From Streptomyces aurantiacus (lineage in GTDB: Bacteria; Actinomycetota; Actinomycetes; Streptomycetales; Streptomycetaceae), in contig NZ_CP114283.1 in the NCBI RefSeq assembly GCF_027107535.1, positions 8,804,001 to 8,868,000 of the forward strand: 64,000 nucleotides of DNA, in the 5' to 3' direction. Positions within the stretch are counted from its first letter, which is position 1, and the number at the start of each line of letters is the position of its first letter. The notes beneath the pieces were generated by a model. That model was not told the origin of the DNA, ran no database searches, and saw only the letters and a program-made list of their open reading frames with translations. Both the position numbers and the translations under genes were made by a program. Below are positions 18,096 through 28,658 of this stretch, in pieces.

Positions 18096-19949
18096 CTACT
18101 TGGCGCCGAACCCGATCGCCGCGTAGTCCTTCTCGTCTGCGGAGTACGGGGCGCTGATCAGATCCTCGGCCATGAAGAGCCGGCCGCCGGTGTACCGCAT
18201 CTCCGAGGACTTCGGCACCATGCCGCTGATGGCGCTGCGGACCTGGTCGGTGGCCGGGGTCTCCAGGAGCTTGGTCTCCTTGAAGGACTTGCCATCGATG
18301 GAGACGACCTGCGAACCCTTGTCGTAGGGGCCGTTCTTGTACGCGATGACGTTGCTGCCGTCCATACGGATCGGGAAGATCTCGTAGCCCTCGCCGGCGT
18401 CGGCCCGGTCGCTCGTGGGCTTGCCCGTGGCCAGCGAGAAGGACACGATCTCGTTGACCCTGCTGTACTGCTTGGCGCCCTCGTGCTGCTTGGTCGGCAC
18501 GTACAGCTTGTCGTTGCCGACCGCGATGGCCTTGCAGTTGTGGACGGCGTTCACGCCGCAGTCGTGCTCGTACTTGCCGTCCTCCAGCGTGATCTTCGCG
18601 CGCAGCTTGCCGCTGTCGTCCAGCGAGAAGACGTCCGTCGCGCCGGACGCGGTGATCTCGCCCGAGTCCACGCCGAAGACGACCGGCTTGGTGGAGATGA
18701 CCTTGGCGTTGTCGATGCCGTCGGGGAGCTTGTAGCTCCACTTGACGGTGCCCGACTTCGGGTCCAGCTGCTGGACCTCGTACTTCTCGTTGCCGTAGTC
18801 ACCGCACTTGCGGACGGCGACCAGCTGCTCGCCGCCGGCGTAGCCGACGTCCTCGCAGCTGCCGACCTTCGGCTGCCACAGGATCTTGCCGTTGCTGATG
18901 TCGAAGGCGGCGCCGCCGTTGAGGCCGGAGCCCGCCGCGACGGTGGTGCCGGTGATGCTGACTTCCTTGAATGCCGTCTTCTCACCGCCGCCCGGAGCGA
19001 CGGACTTCGTCCAGAGCTCCTTGCCGGTGTCCAGGTCGAAGGCGGTGACCTCGGTGCAGTCCGGGTACGGGTTGGCCTTGGTGCGCTTGGCGTCCTCGGC
19101 GACCACCACGGCGACGCCGTCCTTGGTGATCTCGGGGGACCCGGCGCAGGTCAGGCCGGAGAGCGGCAGCGTCCAGGACTCCTTGCCGCTGTCCGGGTCG
19201 TAGCCGACGACCTCGCTGACGCCCGACTTGGCGTACACCTTGTCCGTCAGCCAGGAGCCCGCGACGCTCCAGACGTCCTTCTTGGGGACCTCGGCCGCCG
19301 GGACCTGGAAGAGGACCTTGGCGCTGGTGCTGGACGGCACCTTCTCCGTCCCGCCGCCTCCGCCGACGTCTTCGCCGCCCTCGTTGTCGTTCTTGCCCTC
19401 GGTGCCGCCGGAGCCCGCGGACGTGTCCTTGTCGTCGCCCTTGTCGGACGACTTCGCGTACATGACGCCGCCGCCGACGATGAGCGCGATCGCCACGACG
19501 GCCGCGACGATGATGGCCGCCTGGGCGTTGAGCTTCCGCCTGCCCTGCGGAGCCTGCGGCTGCATCGGCATGGTGCTCGGCTGCGGGTAGCCGTACGGGG
19601 GCTGCTGCCCCGGATAGCCGTAGCCGGGCTGCGCGGGCTGCTGGCCCGGGTAGCCGTAGCCGGGCTGGGCCGGCGGCTGCTGCGGGGCACCCTGCGGCGC
19701 CCCGGGGCCCTGCGGGTATCCGTACGGCTGCTGCGGCGGGCCGGCCGGCGCGGCCGGGGGCGGGGTCTGGGGCGCCTGCGGCGGGGCCTGCGGATAGCCG
19801 TAGCCCGGCTGCGGTTGCTGCGGGGGCCCGGCGGGCGGACCGGCCGGCGGTGTGGGCGGGCCGAACCCGCCGGGAGGCGGGTCCTGCGGGGCGCCGAAAC
19901 CGCCTCCCTGGGGCGGCTGGTTGGGCGGCGGGGGCGGCGGCTGGCTCAT
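18096..19949 (-). CDS. Membrane-anchored PQQ-like beta-propeller protein, copy 1
   Basis: A 617-aa protein in three parts. Residues 1-138 are a cytoplasmic Pro/Gln/Gly/Tyr-rich tail with repeats of PGYGYPGQQP. One membrane helix lies at about 143-164 (AAIIVAAVVAIALIVGGGVMY). An acidic Gly/Ser linker leads to an extracellular domain of about 400 residues with recurring blades of the form GYDPDSGKESWTLPL, FDLDTGKELWTK and QLDPKSGTVKWSY, typical of quinoprotein-dehydrogenase-like propellers. Catalytic residues of true PQQ enzymes are not evident, so it is more likely a binding or sensing protein. It is paralogous to the next gene, in tandem. Confidence 0.85.
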   Translation of the reverse strand: MSQPPPPPPNQPPQGGGFGAPQDPPPGGFGPPTPPAGPPAGPPQQPQPGYGYPQAPPQAPQTPPPAAPAGPPQQPYGYPQGPGAPQGAPQQPPAQPGYGYPGQQPAQPGYGYPGQQPPYGYPQPSTMPMQPQAPQGRRKLNAQAAIIVAAVVAIALIVGGGVMYAKSSDKGDDKDTSAGSGGTEGKNDNEGGEDVGGGGGTEKVPSSTSAKVLFQVPAAEVPKKDVWSVAGSWLTDKVYAKSGVSEVVGYDPDSGKESWTLPLSGLTCAGSPEITKDGVAVVVAEDAKRTKANPYPDCTEVTAFDLDTGKELWTKSVAPGGGEKTAFKEVSITGTTVAAGSGLNGGAAFDISNGKILWQPKVGSCEDVGYAGGEQLVAVRKCGDYGNEKYEVQQLDPKSGTVKWSYKLPDGIDNAKVISTKPVVFGVDSGEITASGATDVFSLDDSGKLRAKITLEDGKYEHDCGVNAVHNCKAIAVGNDKLYVPTKQHEGAKQYSRVNEIVSFSLATGKPTSDRADAGEGYEIFPIRMDGSNVIAYKNGPYDKGSQVVSIDGKSFKETKLLETPATDQVRSAISGMVPKSSEMRYTGGRLFMAEDLISAPYSADEKDYAAIGFGAK

Positions 19950-20037
19950 GGCGTGAGTACCTCGGATGCGAAGGGGACGAAGGTCGGGTGGACGGGCACG
20001 CGGCGCGCGCGAAGGAGAGGAGGAAGAGCGGGCCCGG

Positions 20038-21867
20038 TCACTTGCCGTAGGCCAGCATCAACTTCTCCTTCGACTCGTCGTTGCCCGTCAGCCGGGTGGT
20101 GGAGAGGAAGAAGCGCCCGTCCACGAAGTCGACGGCCTTCGAGAAGAAACCGTTCTCGATGTCCGCCGCACCCTGCGGGTTCTGCAACAGCGTCTTCGGT
20201 GTGTGCGAGCCGCCGCCGGTCGGGATCGAGACGATCCGCCCGCCCGCGTCGTACGAGGGCTGCACGTACGCGACGAGGTTCGTGCCGTCGAGCTTCAGCG
20301 GCACCATCGACTCGGCCGCCGGGGACTTGGCGCGCCACTTCTCCTTGCCGGTGTCCAGGCTGACCGCGACGATCTCGTTGGCGCCGCTCTTCGCCTCGGT
20401 CGGCAGATAGAGGGTGTTGGCGTCGGCCGTCACGCCCTCACAGCCCTGGAGGTCGCGCGAGAGGATCGCCCAGCCGCACTCCGGCGCGAACGACTCGTCC
20501 ACGTCGAGCTGCGAACGGGCCGTGCCGTCGTTCTTCAGCGCGGTGACGTTCCACTGCTTCTTGTCCTCGTTGGTGAGGTAGAGGACGACGGGGTCGACGG
20601 AGTACGCGCGCTCGACGCGCCAGCCCTTGGGGATCTTCTTGGTCCACTTGGCCTTGCCGGTCGCCGGGTCGAGCTCCTGCACCTCGTCGTGCTCGTCGTC
20701 GCCGCCCGCACCGCAGGATGCGAGGGAGAGCAGCCTGGAGCCGCCGGTGAACGCCGACGGGAAGCAGGCGGAACCATACTTCTTCTTGTCGAAGAGCTTG
20801 TCGCCGCTGCCCGTGTCGTAGCCGACGCCGGACATGGAGCGGCCGACCATCAGGGTGTCCCCGACGATGTTCAGGCTGAGGGTGAGGGAGCTGTCGAACA
20901 GGTCCCCCTCCGGGATCTCCTTGGTCCAGCCCTTCTCACCGGTCGCGAGGTCGACCTCCACGAGCTGGTTGCACTCGGCGGCGTCCTTGGTGCCTTCCTT
21001 GTACGCCACGAAGACCTTGTCGTCGGAGGTCTTCTGCTTGGAGGCGGCACAGATCGGCTGCGGGAAGGTGATCGCGGGCCAGCTGACCTCGCCGTCACCG
21101 ACGTTGTAGGCGAAGAGCTGCTTGTACGCGGCCTTCGCGGCGACCTTGTCCGTGATCCACATGCCGGGGGCGTCGGCTCCGGAACCGGGGGCGTCGGGCG
21201 CCTCCTTGTACCAGAGCACCTTCGACTCGCCCGCTTGGCGGCCCTCGTTGAGGTCCTCGGTCCCGGCGTTGCCGTCACCGTTGCCGTCACCGGGGTTGAC
21301 CGGCGCGTCCGAGCCGGAGGGCTTGGCGTCCTGGCTCTTGTCGGCGACGGGCTTCTTCTTGTCGTCGTCGCCGTTGCCGGCGACGGCCCACACGGTGCCG
21401 CCGATGACGAGCACCGCGGCCAGCGCCGCCCCGATGATCACGGCGGGCTTCCCCTTGAAGGGGCTGCGCGAGCCGCCCCCCGGCGGAGTGCCGGGTCCGC
21501 CCGGGAACTGCGGCTGCGTCGGGTACCCGTATCCGGGCTGCTGTCCGTAGGGCCCCGGCTGCTGCGGCTGTCCGTACGGGCCGGGCTGTGTGTACGGGCC
21601 CGGCTGCTGGCCGTAGGGCCCCTGCGGGGCGTACGGCCCGGGCTGCTGCGGCTGACCGTACGGGCCCGGCTGCTGCGGGTAGCCGTAACCGGATCCCGGT
21701 GGGGTCTGCGGAGCACCCTGCGGGGGCGGCGGGGCCGCCGGCGGCTGGGCGGGCGGCGCAGGCGTGGCCGCCGGCGGGTCCTGCGGCGGGCCGAAGCCGC
21801 CCTGCGGCGGCTGGTCCTGCGGCGCTCCGAACCCGCCCTGCGGCGGCTCCTTGGGCGGCTGAGTCAT
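20038..21867 (-). CDS. Membrane-anchored PQQ-like beta-propeller protein, copy 2
   Basis: Tandem paralogue (609 aa) of the downstream gene. The N-terminal 1-138 is rich in repeats of QQPGPYGQ, followed by a membrane helix (about 142-163) and a secreted propeller with blades such as VDLATGEKGWTKEIPEG, ELDPATGKAKWTKKIPKG and VSLDTGKEKWRAKSP. ATG at 21867 has AGAGGGGGA eight bases upstream; an earlier in-frame start at 21888 is less likely. The two copies are 88 bases apart on the same strand with no hairpin between them, so probably one transcript. The low-complexity tails may mediate protein contacts at the membrane (inference). Confidence 0.85.
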   Translation of the reverse strand: MTQPPKEPPQGGFGAPQDQPPQGGFGPPQDPPAATPAPPAQPPAAPPPPQGAPQTPPGSGYGYPQQPGPYGQPQQPGPYAPQGPYGQQPGPYTQPGPYGQPQQPGPYGQQPGYGYPTQPQFPGGPGTPPGGGSRSPFKGKPAVIIGAALAAVLVIGGTVWAVAGNGDDDKKKPVADKSQDAKPSGSDAPVNPGDGNGDGNAGTEDLNEGRQAGESKVLWYKEAPDAPGSGADAPGMWITDKVAAKAAYKQLFAYNVGDGEVSWPAITFPQPICAASKQKTSDDKVFVAYKEGTKDAAECNQLVEVDLATGEKGWTKEIPEGDLFDSSLTLSLNIVGDTLMVGRSMSGVGYDTGSGDKLFDKKKYGSACFPSAFTGGSRLLSLASCGAGGDDEHDEVQELDPATGKAKWTKKIPKGWRVERAYSVDPVVLYLTNEDKKQWNVTALKNDGTARSQLDVDESFAPECGWAILSRDLQGCEGVTADANTLYLPTEAKSGANEIVAVSLDTGKEKWRAKSPAAESMVPLKLDGTNLVAYVQPSYDAGGRIVSIPTGGGSHTPKTLLQNPQGAADIENGFFSKAVDFVDGRFFLSTTRLTGNDESKEKLMLAYGK

Positions 21868-22008
21868 CAGCGCGTTCCCCCTCTTCACTGATTTTTAGCC
21901 ATGCCCTGCAGTACGCACCGCACCAGGCGATGCACTCACAGTGGTTGTCAGACGGCCTGGGACTGTTCCCAGACGGCTCTTTCTATCACCCTGCGGCATT
22001 CGAACAGC

Positions 22009-22046
22009 GGGCCGGTTCTCCCCTGTTCCCAAGGGAGGACCGGCCC
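22009..22046 (-). terminator. Terminator after the ABC-F gene
   Basis: A 14-base arm GGGCCGGTTCTCCC pairs with GGGAGGACCGGCCC (one mismatch), 34 bases past the ABC-F stop. The remaining 140 bases up to the propeller gene hold its promoter but no gene. Confidence 0.8.
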
Positions 22047-22079
22047 GTGATGCCCTCGTTACGCTCCTTCACGCGCTCT

Positions 22080-23879
<1,800 letters not shown>

Positions 23880-23962
23880 CGCACTCCTGACAAGGGGGAT
23901 CGATCGACCTTCCAGGGTAGTCGTCCGGAAAGGTGATCCTTTCAACGGCCCAAAACGGACCA

Positions 23963-24023
23963 GCGCCCCGACAGGGGCGCGGGGAACTGCGCGACCAGCC
24001 CCCACCGACCCGCACCCGGGAAC
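23963..24023. repeat. Dispersed intergenic repeat, copy A
   Basis: About 61 bases beginning GCGCCCCGACAGGGGCGCGG and continuing through a GCGCGACCAGCC block. It aligns with 52105-52166 with about ten differences. The first 20 bases form a hairpin. This resembles the REP-like element scattered between Streptomyces genes. It lies in the 212-base gap between ispE and the ABC-F gene, which otherwise shows no gene. Confidence 0.75.
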
Positions 24024-24091
24024 AGGCCCCGCGCCGCAGGCGCCGTGCGCCGTGGGCCGCACAGGGCAGCGGGGGCCGGACACGGCTCCGG

Positions 24092-24985
24092 TCAGAGCAC
24101 GACAGCCCCCGGCACAGGCCCCGCAGCCACGCGCGCGGCGCGACACGTCCCGGAACCCGCCAGCGCGTCGGCGACCTTCTCCGCGGCCTCCGCGTCGGGG
24201 ACGAGGAACGCGGTGGTGGGCCCGGACCCGGACACCAGCGCGGCCAGCGCCCCCGCGGAGGTGCCCGCGGCCAGGGTCGCGGCCAGTGACGGACGCAACG
24301 AGAGCGCGGCGGCCTGGAGGTCGTTGGAGAGCGCGGCGGCAAGACCCGTGGCGTCCCCCGCCGCCAGCGCCCCGAGCAGCCCGCCGGAGGCCACCGGCTC
24401 CGGCACGTCGATTCCGGCGTTGAGCCGGTCGAACTCCCCGTACACGGCCGGCGTCGACAAGCCGCCGTCGGCGACGGCGAACACCCAGTGGAAGGTCCCG
24501 CCGACCTCCAGGATCCGCAGCTTCTCACCCCGCCCGGTGCCGAGCGCCGCCCCGCCGACCAGGCTGAACGGCACGTCGCTGCCCAACTCGGCGCAGATGT
24601 CGAGCAGTTCTTCCTGCGAGGCCCCCGTACCCCAGAGGGTGTCGCAGGCGAGCAGCGCGCCCGCGCCGTCGGCGGAGCCGCCCGCCATCCCTCCGGCGAC
24701 GGGGATGTCCTTGGCGATGTGGAGGTGGACGTCGGCCCGGCGCCCGTACCGTGCCGCCAGTTTCTCCACGGCCCTGGCCGCCAGGTTCGTACGGTCCAGC
24801 GGCACCTGGGAGGCGTCGGGCCCCTCGCAGGTCACCCGGAGCGAGTCGGCGGGGGTCACCGTCACCTCGTCGTACAGGCCGACCGCGAGGAAGACGTTGG
24901 CCAGGTCGTGGAACCCGTCGGGGCGGGCGCCTCCCACGGCCAGCTGGACGTTGACCTTGGCCGGAACCCGTACCGTGACGCTCAC
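24092..24985 (-). CDS. ispE: 4-diphosphocytidyl-2-C-methyl-D-erythritol kinase
   Basis: ATP-dependent kinase of the non-mevalonate (MEP) isoprenoid pathway. A GHMP kinase of 297 aa: N-terminal [28 protein letters not shown], the ATP loop [17 protein letters not shown] (about 100-116), [15 protein letters not shown], and the third motif [14 protein letters not shown] at 24985 overlaps the rsmA stop (GTGA) and has GAAGGAG upstream. The frame stays open far upstream through rsmA and rpfB but is not coding there. Confidence 0.95.
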   Translation of the reverse strand: MSVTVRVPAKVNVQLAVGGARPDGFHDLANVFLAVGLYDEVTVTPADSLRVTCEGPDASQVPLDRTNLAARAVEKLAARYGRRADVHLHIAKDIPVAGGMAGGSADGAGALLACDTLWGTGASQEELLDICAELGSDVPFSLVGGAALGTGRGEKLRILEVGGTFHWVFAVADGGLSTPAVYGEFDRLNAGIDVPEPVASGGLLGALAAGDATGLAAALSNDLQAAALSLRPSLAATLAAGTSAGALAALVSGSGPTTAFLVPDAEAAEKVADALAGSGTCRAARVAAGPVPGAVVL

Positions 24986-25881
24986 TGCCGCTCCTTCGGG
25001 GGTTCGGGGGTCGCCCCCCGGGATGGCGCAGCCTCCGCGATCCGTGCGAACTCCTCCACCGTGAGGGACTCGCCGCGCGCCTGGGGCGAGACGCCCGCCG
25101 CGACGAGGGCGGCCTCGGCGGCCGGCGCCGAGCCGGCCCAGCCGGACAGCGCCGCCCGCAGGGTCTTGCGGCGCTGGGCGAAGGCGGCGTCCACGACGGC
25201 GAACACCTCGCGCTGGGAGGCGGTCGTCCGGACCGGCTCCGCGCGGCGGACCAGCGAGACGAGCCCGCTGTCCACGTTCGGCGCGGGCCAGAAGACGTTG
25301 CGGCCGATCGACCCGGCGCGCTTGACCTCGGCGTGCCAGTTCGCCTTCACGGAGGGCACGCCGTACACCTTCGAGCCGGGCGGCGCGGCGAGCCGGTCGG
25401 CGACCTCCGCCTGCACCATCACGAGCGTGCGCTCGATGGTGGGGAAGGTGTCGAGCATGTGCAGCAGGACCGGGACGGCGACGTTGTACGGGAGGTTCGC
25501 GACGAGGGCGGTCGGGGCGGGCCCGGGCAGCTCGGTCACCTGCATGGCGTCGCAGTGGACGAGCGCGAAGCGTTCGGCGCGGGCCGGCATCCGGGCGTCG
25601 ATCGTGGCGGGGAGGGCGCCCGCGAGGACGTCGTCGATCTCGACGGCGACGACCCGGTCGGCCGCCTCCAGGAGCCCCAGGGTCAGCGACCCGAGGCCCG
25701 GTCCGACCTCGACGACCACGTCCTCGAGGCGGACACCGGCGGTCCGGACGATGCGCCGCACGGTGTTGGCGTCGATGACGAAGTTCTGACCGCGCTGCTT
25801 GGTGGGCCGTACGCCGAGGGCTGCCGCGAGCTCGCGGATGTCGGCGGGGCCCAGGAGGGCGTCGGAGGCGGGGCTGGTCAC
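24982..25881 (-). CDS. rsmA: 16S rRNA (A1518/A1519) dimethyltransferase
   Basis: KsgA/RsmA dimethylates two adjacent adenosines near the 3' end of 16S rRNA during 30S maturation. The 299-aa protein has [18 protein letters not shown], the SAM motif [16 protein letters not shown], and motif [16 protein letters not shown] at 25881 gives the opening [19 protein letters not shown]; an upstream in-frame start is less likely. It is translationally coupled to ispE, and rpfB lies upstream, the conserved actinobacterial order rpfB-rsmA-ispE. Confidence 0.96.
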   Translation of the reverse strand: MTSPASDALLGPADIRELAAALGVRPTKQRGQNFVIDANTVRRIVRTAGVRLEDVVVEVGPGLGSLTLGLLEAADRVVAVEIDDVLAGALPATIDARMPARAERFALVHCDAMQVTELPGPAPTALVANLPYNVAVPVLLHMLDTFPTIERTLVMVQAEVADRLAAPPGSKVYGVPSVKANWHAEVKRAGSIGRNVFWPAPNVDSGLVSLVRRAEPVRTTASQREVFAVVDAAFAQRRKTLRAALSGWAGSAPAAEAALVAAGVSPQARGESLTVEEFARIAEAAPSRGATPEPPKERQ

Positions 25882-25975
25882 GCCCCAAGGGTACGGGTGG
25901 CGCGCCCCGCACCTTCTTCTCACCCCCGCCGCGCCTGCCCTGCCCGTCACTGCCGTCACTGCCCGACGCTTCCGC

Positions 25976-26006
25976 GGCTGCTCCGGAGCGGCGCCCCGGA
26001 GCAGCC
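25976..26006 (-). terminator. Hairpin directly after rpfB
   Basis: An 11-bp perfect stem GGCTGCTCCGG/CCGGAGCAGCC with a nine-base loop, one base past the rpfB stop codon. It would separate rpfB from rsmA. Confidence 0.8.
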
Positions 26007-26007
26007 C

Positions 26008-27495
26008 TCACCCGTGCAGCCGCCCCCCGCAGTGCGGCCAGGGACTCGCCCCCCGCCGCACGTACAGCTTCTTGGCCCGGAGGGTCTGCTCGGCGGCGGA
26101 CGCCTCCTGCGGGCGCCCCGCCCCGCCGAGGCTCTGCCAGGTCTGCGTGTCGAACTGGTAGAGCCCTCCGTACGTCCCGGAGGGATCCACCGCTCCGGGC
26201 CGCCCGCCGGACTCGCAGCGGGCGAGCCCCTGCCAGTTCAGGCCGTCCGCGCCCTGCACGGACGTGGGGAGTGGCTGTGTCCCCACCTTCACCACCTGCG
26301 TCCGCGGCTCGTGCACCACCTCCGACCTGAGCCGGCGCGGCTTCTGCTTGACCCCGTTGACGGTCCGCAGGGAGTACGTGACGCGCCGCAGCCCGGCCTG
26401 GCCCGCCTGCTCGACGACCTCGGTGCCCCGGAAGAGCGCGGGGTCCGGTGTCCGCCGCACGTCGAAGGGGATCGGCTCCTCGCGGACCTCCTTCGTACCG
26501 GTGATCCGCAGGACCGTCACCGTCTGCCCGTCGCGCGGGAAGCTGCCGGGCGGCACGGACGTGGTGTCCTGCCCGCGCAGCGTGATCCCGGCCTCCTCCA
26601 CGGTCTCGCGGACCGTCGCCGCGTTCGTCCGGACCGTCCGTGCCCGTCCGTCCGCCATGACCGTCACGGTCCGCTCGGTCCGGACGTCGAGCGCGAGCCC
26701 CGCCCGCCCGATCCGCCGGGTGCGCGGCGCCGACACGTACGCGCCCTCCGCTCGCACTCCGAGCTCCCGCAGTGCCTCGTCCACGGTGTGGGCGGTCGTC
26801 CACACCTGGCTGCGCCGGCCGTCGAGGGTGAGGCGCACGGGACGCCCGTACCGGACGTCGATCTCGTCGCCGCTGGCCAGCGCGGCTTCCGGGCCGGGTG
26901 CCACCACGTCGTGGGCGCCCAGCGGGACGCCCTCCTCGGCGAGCAGCTCGCTCACGTCGTCCGCGAAGGTGTGCAGTGTGCGCGGCTTTCCGTCGACGGT
27001 CAGCTCGATCGCCTTGTCGTCGGCGACGAACGCGGAGGTGCCGCCCGCGAGGAAGGCCACGACCAGCGCCTGCGGCAACAGTTTCCGTACGTCGGGCCGC
27101 TCGGCGCTCCTGCGGCGACGGGCGGCCCGCCGGGCCTCGGCGCGGCCCCCCGGCAGAGGCAGCTCGGCGGTCGGGGCGAGGGGCACCGCCTGCCGCGGGA
27201 GGGTCGGCGCGTCCGGGGGCCAGGCCTCGTGGACGGGCTCGTGCCCGCGTCCGTGGCCGCGTTCACCCTCGTACGCGCAGTCGTGGCCGTACGCGGAGTC
27301 GTGGCCGTACCCGGGCTCGTGGCTGTACCCGGGCTCGTGGCTGTACCCGGGCTCGTGGCCGTACGCGGGCTCGCGGTCGTGCTCGTGGGCGGGCTGGTGC
27401 TCGTAGGCGGGCCGGTACGTGTCCGGGTGTCCGTGACCGTACGGCTCGGGATGCTCGTATGTCGGGCCGTACGTCTCGTACTGCGGACTGCTCAC
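26008..27495 (-). CDS. rpfB: Resuscitation-promoting factor RpfB with a His/Tyr/Gly-rich N-terminal repeat
   Basis: A cell-wall lytic enzyme that aids spore germination and regrowth. Domains of the 495-aa protein: a low-complexity cytoplasmic region 1-95 with hexapeptide repeats (YGHEPG, YSHEPG), an Arg-rich stretch at 120-135, a membrane helix at about 139-158, three DUF348 modules (about 161-320), a G5 domain (about 331-405) and a C-terminal Rpf domain (about 415-495). The Rpf catalytic Glu is in ARCESGGRP, and the disulfide Cys pair is present (RCESGG, PHCGG). DUF348 and G5 bind cell-wall material. The N-terminal repeat is not part of the standard RpfB layout. Confidence 0.93.
   Translation of the reverse strand: MSSPQYETYGPTYEHPEPYGHGHPDTYRPAYEHQPAHEHDREPAYGHEPGYSHEPGYSHEPGYGHDSAYGHDCAYEGERGHGRGHEPVHEAWPPDAPTLPRQAVPLAPTAELPLPGGRAEARRAARRRRSAERPDVRKLLPQALVVAFLAGGTSAFVADDKAIELTVDGKPRTLHTFADDVSELLAEEGVPLGAHDVVAPGPEAALASGDEIDVRYGRPVRLTLDGRRSQVWTTAHTVDEALRELGVRAEGAYVSAPRTRRIGRAGLALDVRTERTVTVMADGRARTVRTNAATVRETVEEAGITLRGQDTTSVPPGSFPRDGQTVTVLRITGTKEVREEPIPFDVRRTPDPALFRGTEVVEQAGQAGLRRVTYSLRTVNGVKQKPRRLRSEVVHEPRTQVVKVGTQPLPTSVQGADGLNWQGLARCESGGRPGAVDPSGTYGGLYQFDTQTWQSLGGAGRPQEASAAEQTLRAKKLYVRRGASPWPHCGGRLHG
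27275..27382. repeat. 18-bp tandem repeat inside rpfB
   Basis: About six units of 18 bases, the central ones nearly identical (GGGCTCGTGGCTGTACCC at 27313 and 27331). They encode the hexapeptide repeats of the RpfB N-terminus on the minus strand. The period keeps the frame, so copy number can change without frameshift. Confidence 0.85.
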
Positions 27496-27579
27496 GACGA
27501 CACGCTCCAGAAGGCCGGTGGAGAGAGGTGCGCCCGCGGGGCTCTTTCGATGGGTGGCAGGAGGCGGGTGGGCGCACAG

Positions 27580-27608
27580 AACCTAGCGGAGCGTTCGTCA
27601 CTCTCCAA
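27580..27608 (-). promoter_or_regulatory. Probable rpfB promoter
   Basis: On the minus strand TTGGAG and TAGGTT are spaced 17 bases, close to the Streptomyces housekeeping consensus. The -10 hexamer is about 85 bases upstream of the rpfB start, implying a leader of about 75 bases. Confidence 0.55.
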
Positions 27609-27678
27609 AGCATCGCGGCTACGCAGTGTCGCGAAACGGTCCCGGCCGGACCTCTCGGAGCGCGTCGGCCGTTATGGC

Positions 27679-28548
27679 TCAGTAATCGAACGCGCGGGCA
27701 GTGTTCGCCGAGATCGCCGTCGCCAGCACGTCCTCGTCCACGCCCCGTACGGCGGCCATGGCACGGACCGTGACCGGAATGAGATAAGGGGCGTTGGGCC
27801 GTCCGCGGTACGGCGCGGGGGTCAGGAAGGGCGCGTCGGTCTCGACGAGGACGAGTTCCAGCGGCGCCACGGCGAGGGCGTCGCGCAGCGGCTGCGCGTT
27901 CTTGAAGGTCATGTTCCCGGCGAACGACATGTAGTAGCCGGCCCGTGCGCAGATCTCCGCCATCGCCGCGTCACCGGAGTAGCAGTGGAACACGGTCCGC
28001 TCGGGCGCGCCCTCCTCCTTCAGGATCCGCAGCACGTCGGCGTGGGCGTCCCGGTCGTGGATGACCAGGGCCTTGCCGTGCCGCTTGGCCATCTCGATGT
28101 GGGCGCGGAAGGACCGCTCCTGGGCGTCCTTGCCCTCGGGCCCCGTACGGAAGTGGTCGAGGCCGGTCTCGCCGACACCCCTGACCTGGGGAAGGGCGGC
28201 GAGCCGGTCGATCTCGGAGAGCGCCTCGTCCAGCGCGCCGGAACCGCCGGCCGTCCGGGCCCCCTGCCGGGACCATCCGTCCGGGTCGCCGTGCACGATC
28301 CGCGGAGCCTCGTTCGGGTGGAGTGCGACGGTCGCGTGGACGGCGTCGTGGGCGGCGGCCGTCTCGGCCGCCCAGCGGGAGCCCTTCACGTCGCAGCCCA
28401 CCTGCACGACGGTCGTCACGCCGACCGACGCGGCCTTGGCGAGGGCCTCCTCGACCGTGCCGGACTGCATGTCGAGATGGGTGTGCGAGTCGGCGACCGG
28501 CACCCGCAGGGGGGTCGGCGGGGGCGGGGCTTCGGCGTTGGAAGGCAT
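27679..28548 (-). CDS. tatD: TatD-family metal-dependent hydrolase/DNase
   Basis: A TIM-barrel amidohydrolase-like nuclease (289 aa). Metal-binding motifs in order: DSHTHLD at about residues 20-26, GVGETGLDHF with the bridging Glu, the His residues in KALVIHDRDAH and TVFHCYSGD, and ETDAPFLTP with the last Asp. TatD proteins are 3'-5' exonucleases active on DNA. ATG at 28548 is followed by a Pro-rich N-terminus. It lies upstream of rpfB, as in many actinobacteria, with a 183-base gap that holds the rpfB promoter. Confidence 0.93.
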   Translation of the reverse strand: MPSNAEAPPPPTPLRVPVADSHTHLDMQSGTVEEALAKAASVGVTTVVQVGCDVKGSRWAAETAAAHDAVHATVALHPNEAPRIVHGDPDGWSRQGARTAGGSGALDEALSEIDRLAALPQVRGVGETGLDHFRTGPEGKDAQERSFRAHIEMAKRHGKALVIHDRDAHADVLRILKEEGAPERTVFHCYSGDAAMAEICARAGYYMSFAGNMTFKNAQPLRDALAVAPLELVLVETDAPFLTPAPYRGRPNAPYLIPVTVRAMAAVRGVDEDVLATAISANTARAFDY

Positions 28549-28586
28549 GCCCCGATCCTACGAAGGTGCTTCTGGGGACCGAGAAC

Positions 28587-28642
28587 GCCGGGTCTCACGT
28601 CACCGCGGGGAAGCGGGGGAGCCGTGGGGCGTGAGACCCGGC
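28587..28642 (-). terminator. Terminator after the zinc-ribbon gene
   Basis: A 13-bp perfect stem GCCGGGTCTCACG/CGTGAGACCCGGC encloses a 30-base loop. It starts 16 bases past the stop of the 28659-29108 gene and precedes tatD. Confidence 0.85.
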
Positions 28643-28658
28643 GCTGGGGGCCCGGAGG

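Noticed and set aside
27496..27678. c-di-AMP (ydaO-type) riboswitch before rpfB, as known for rpfA
   Set aside because: The predicted leader of about 75 bases is too short and the conserved motifs were not found.
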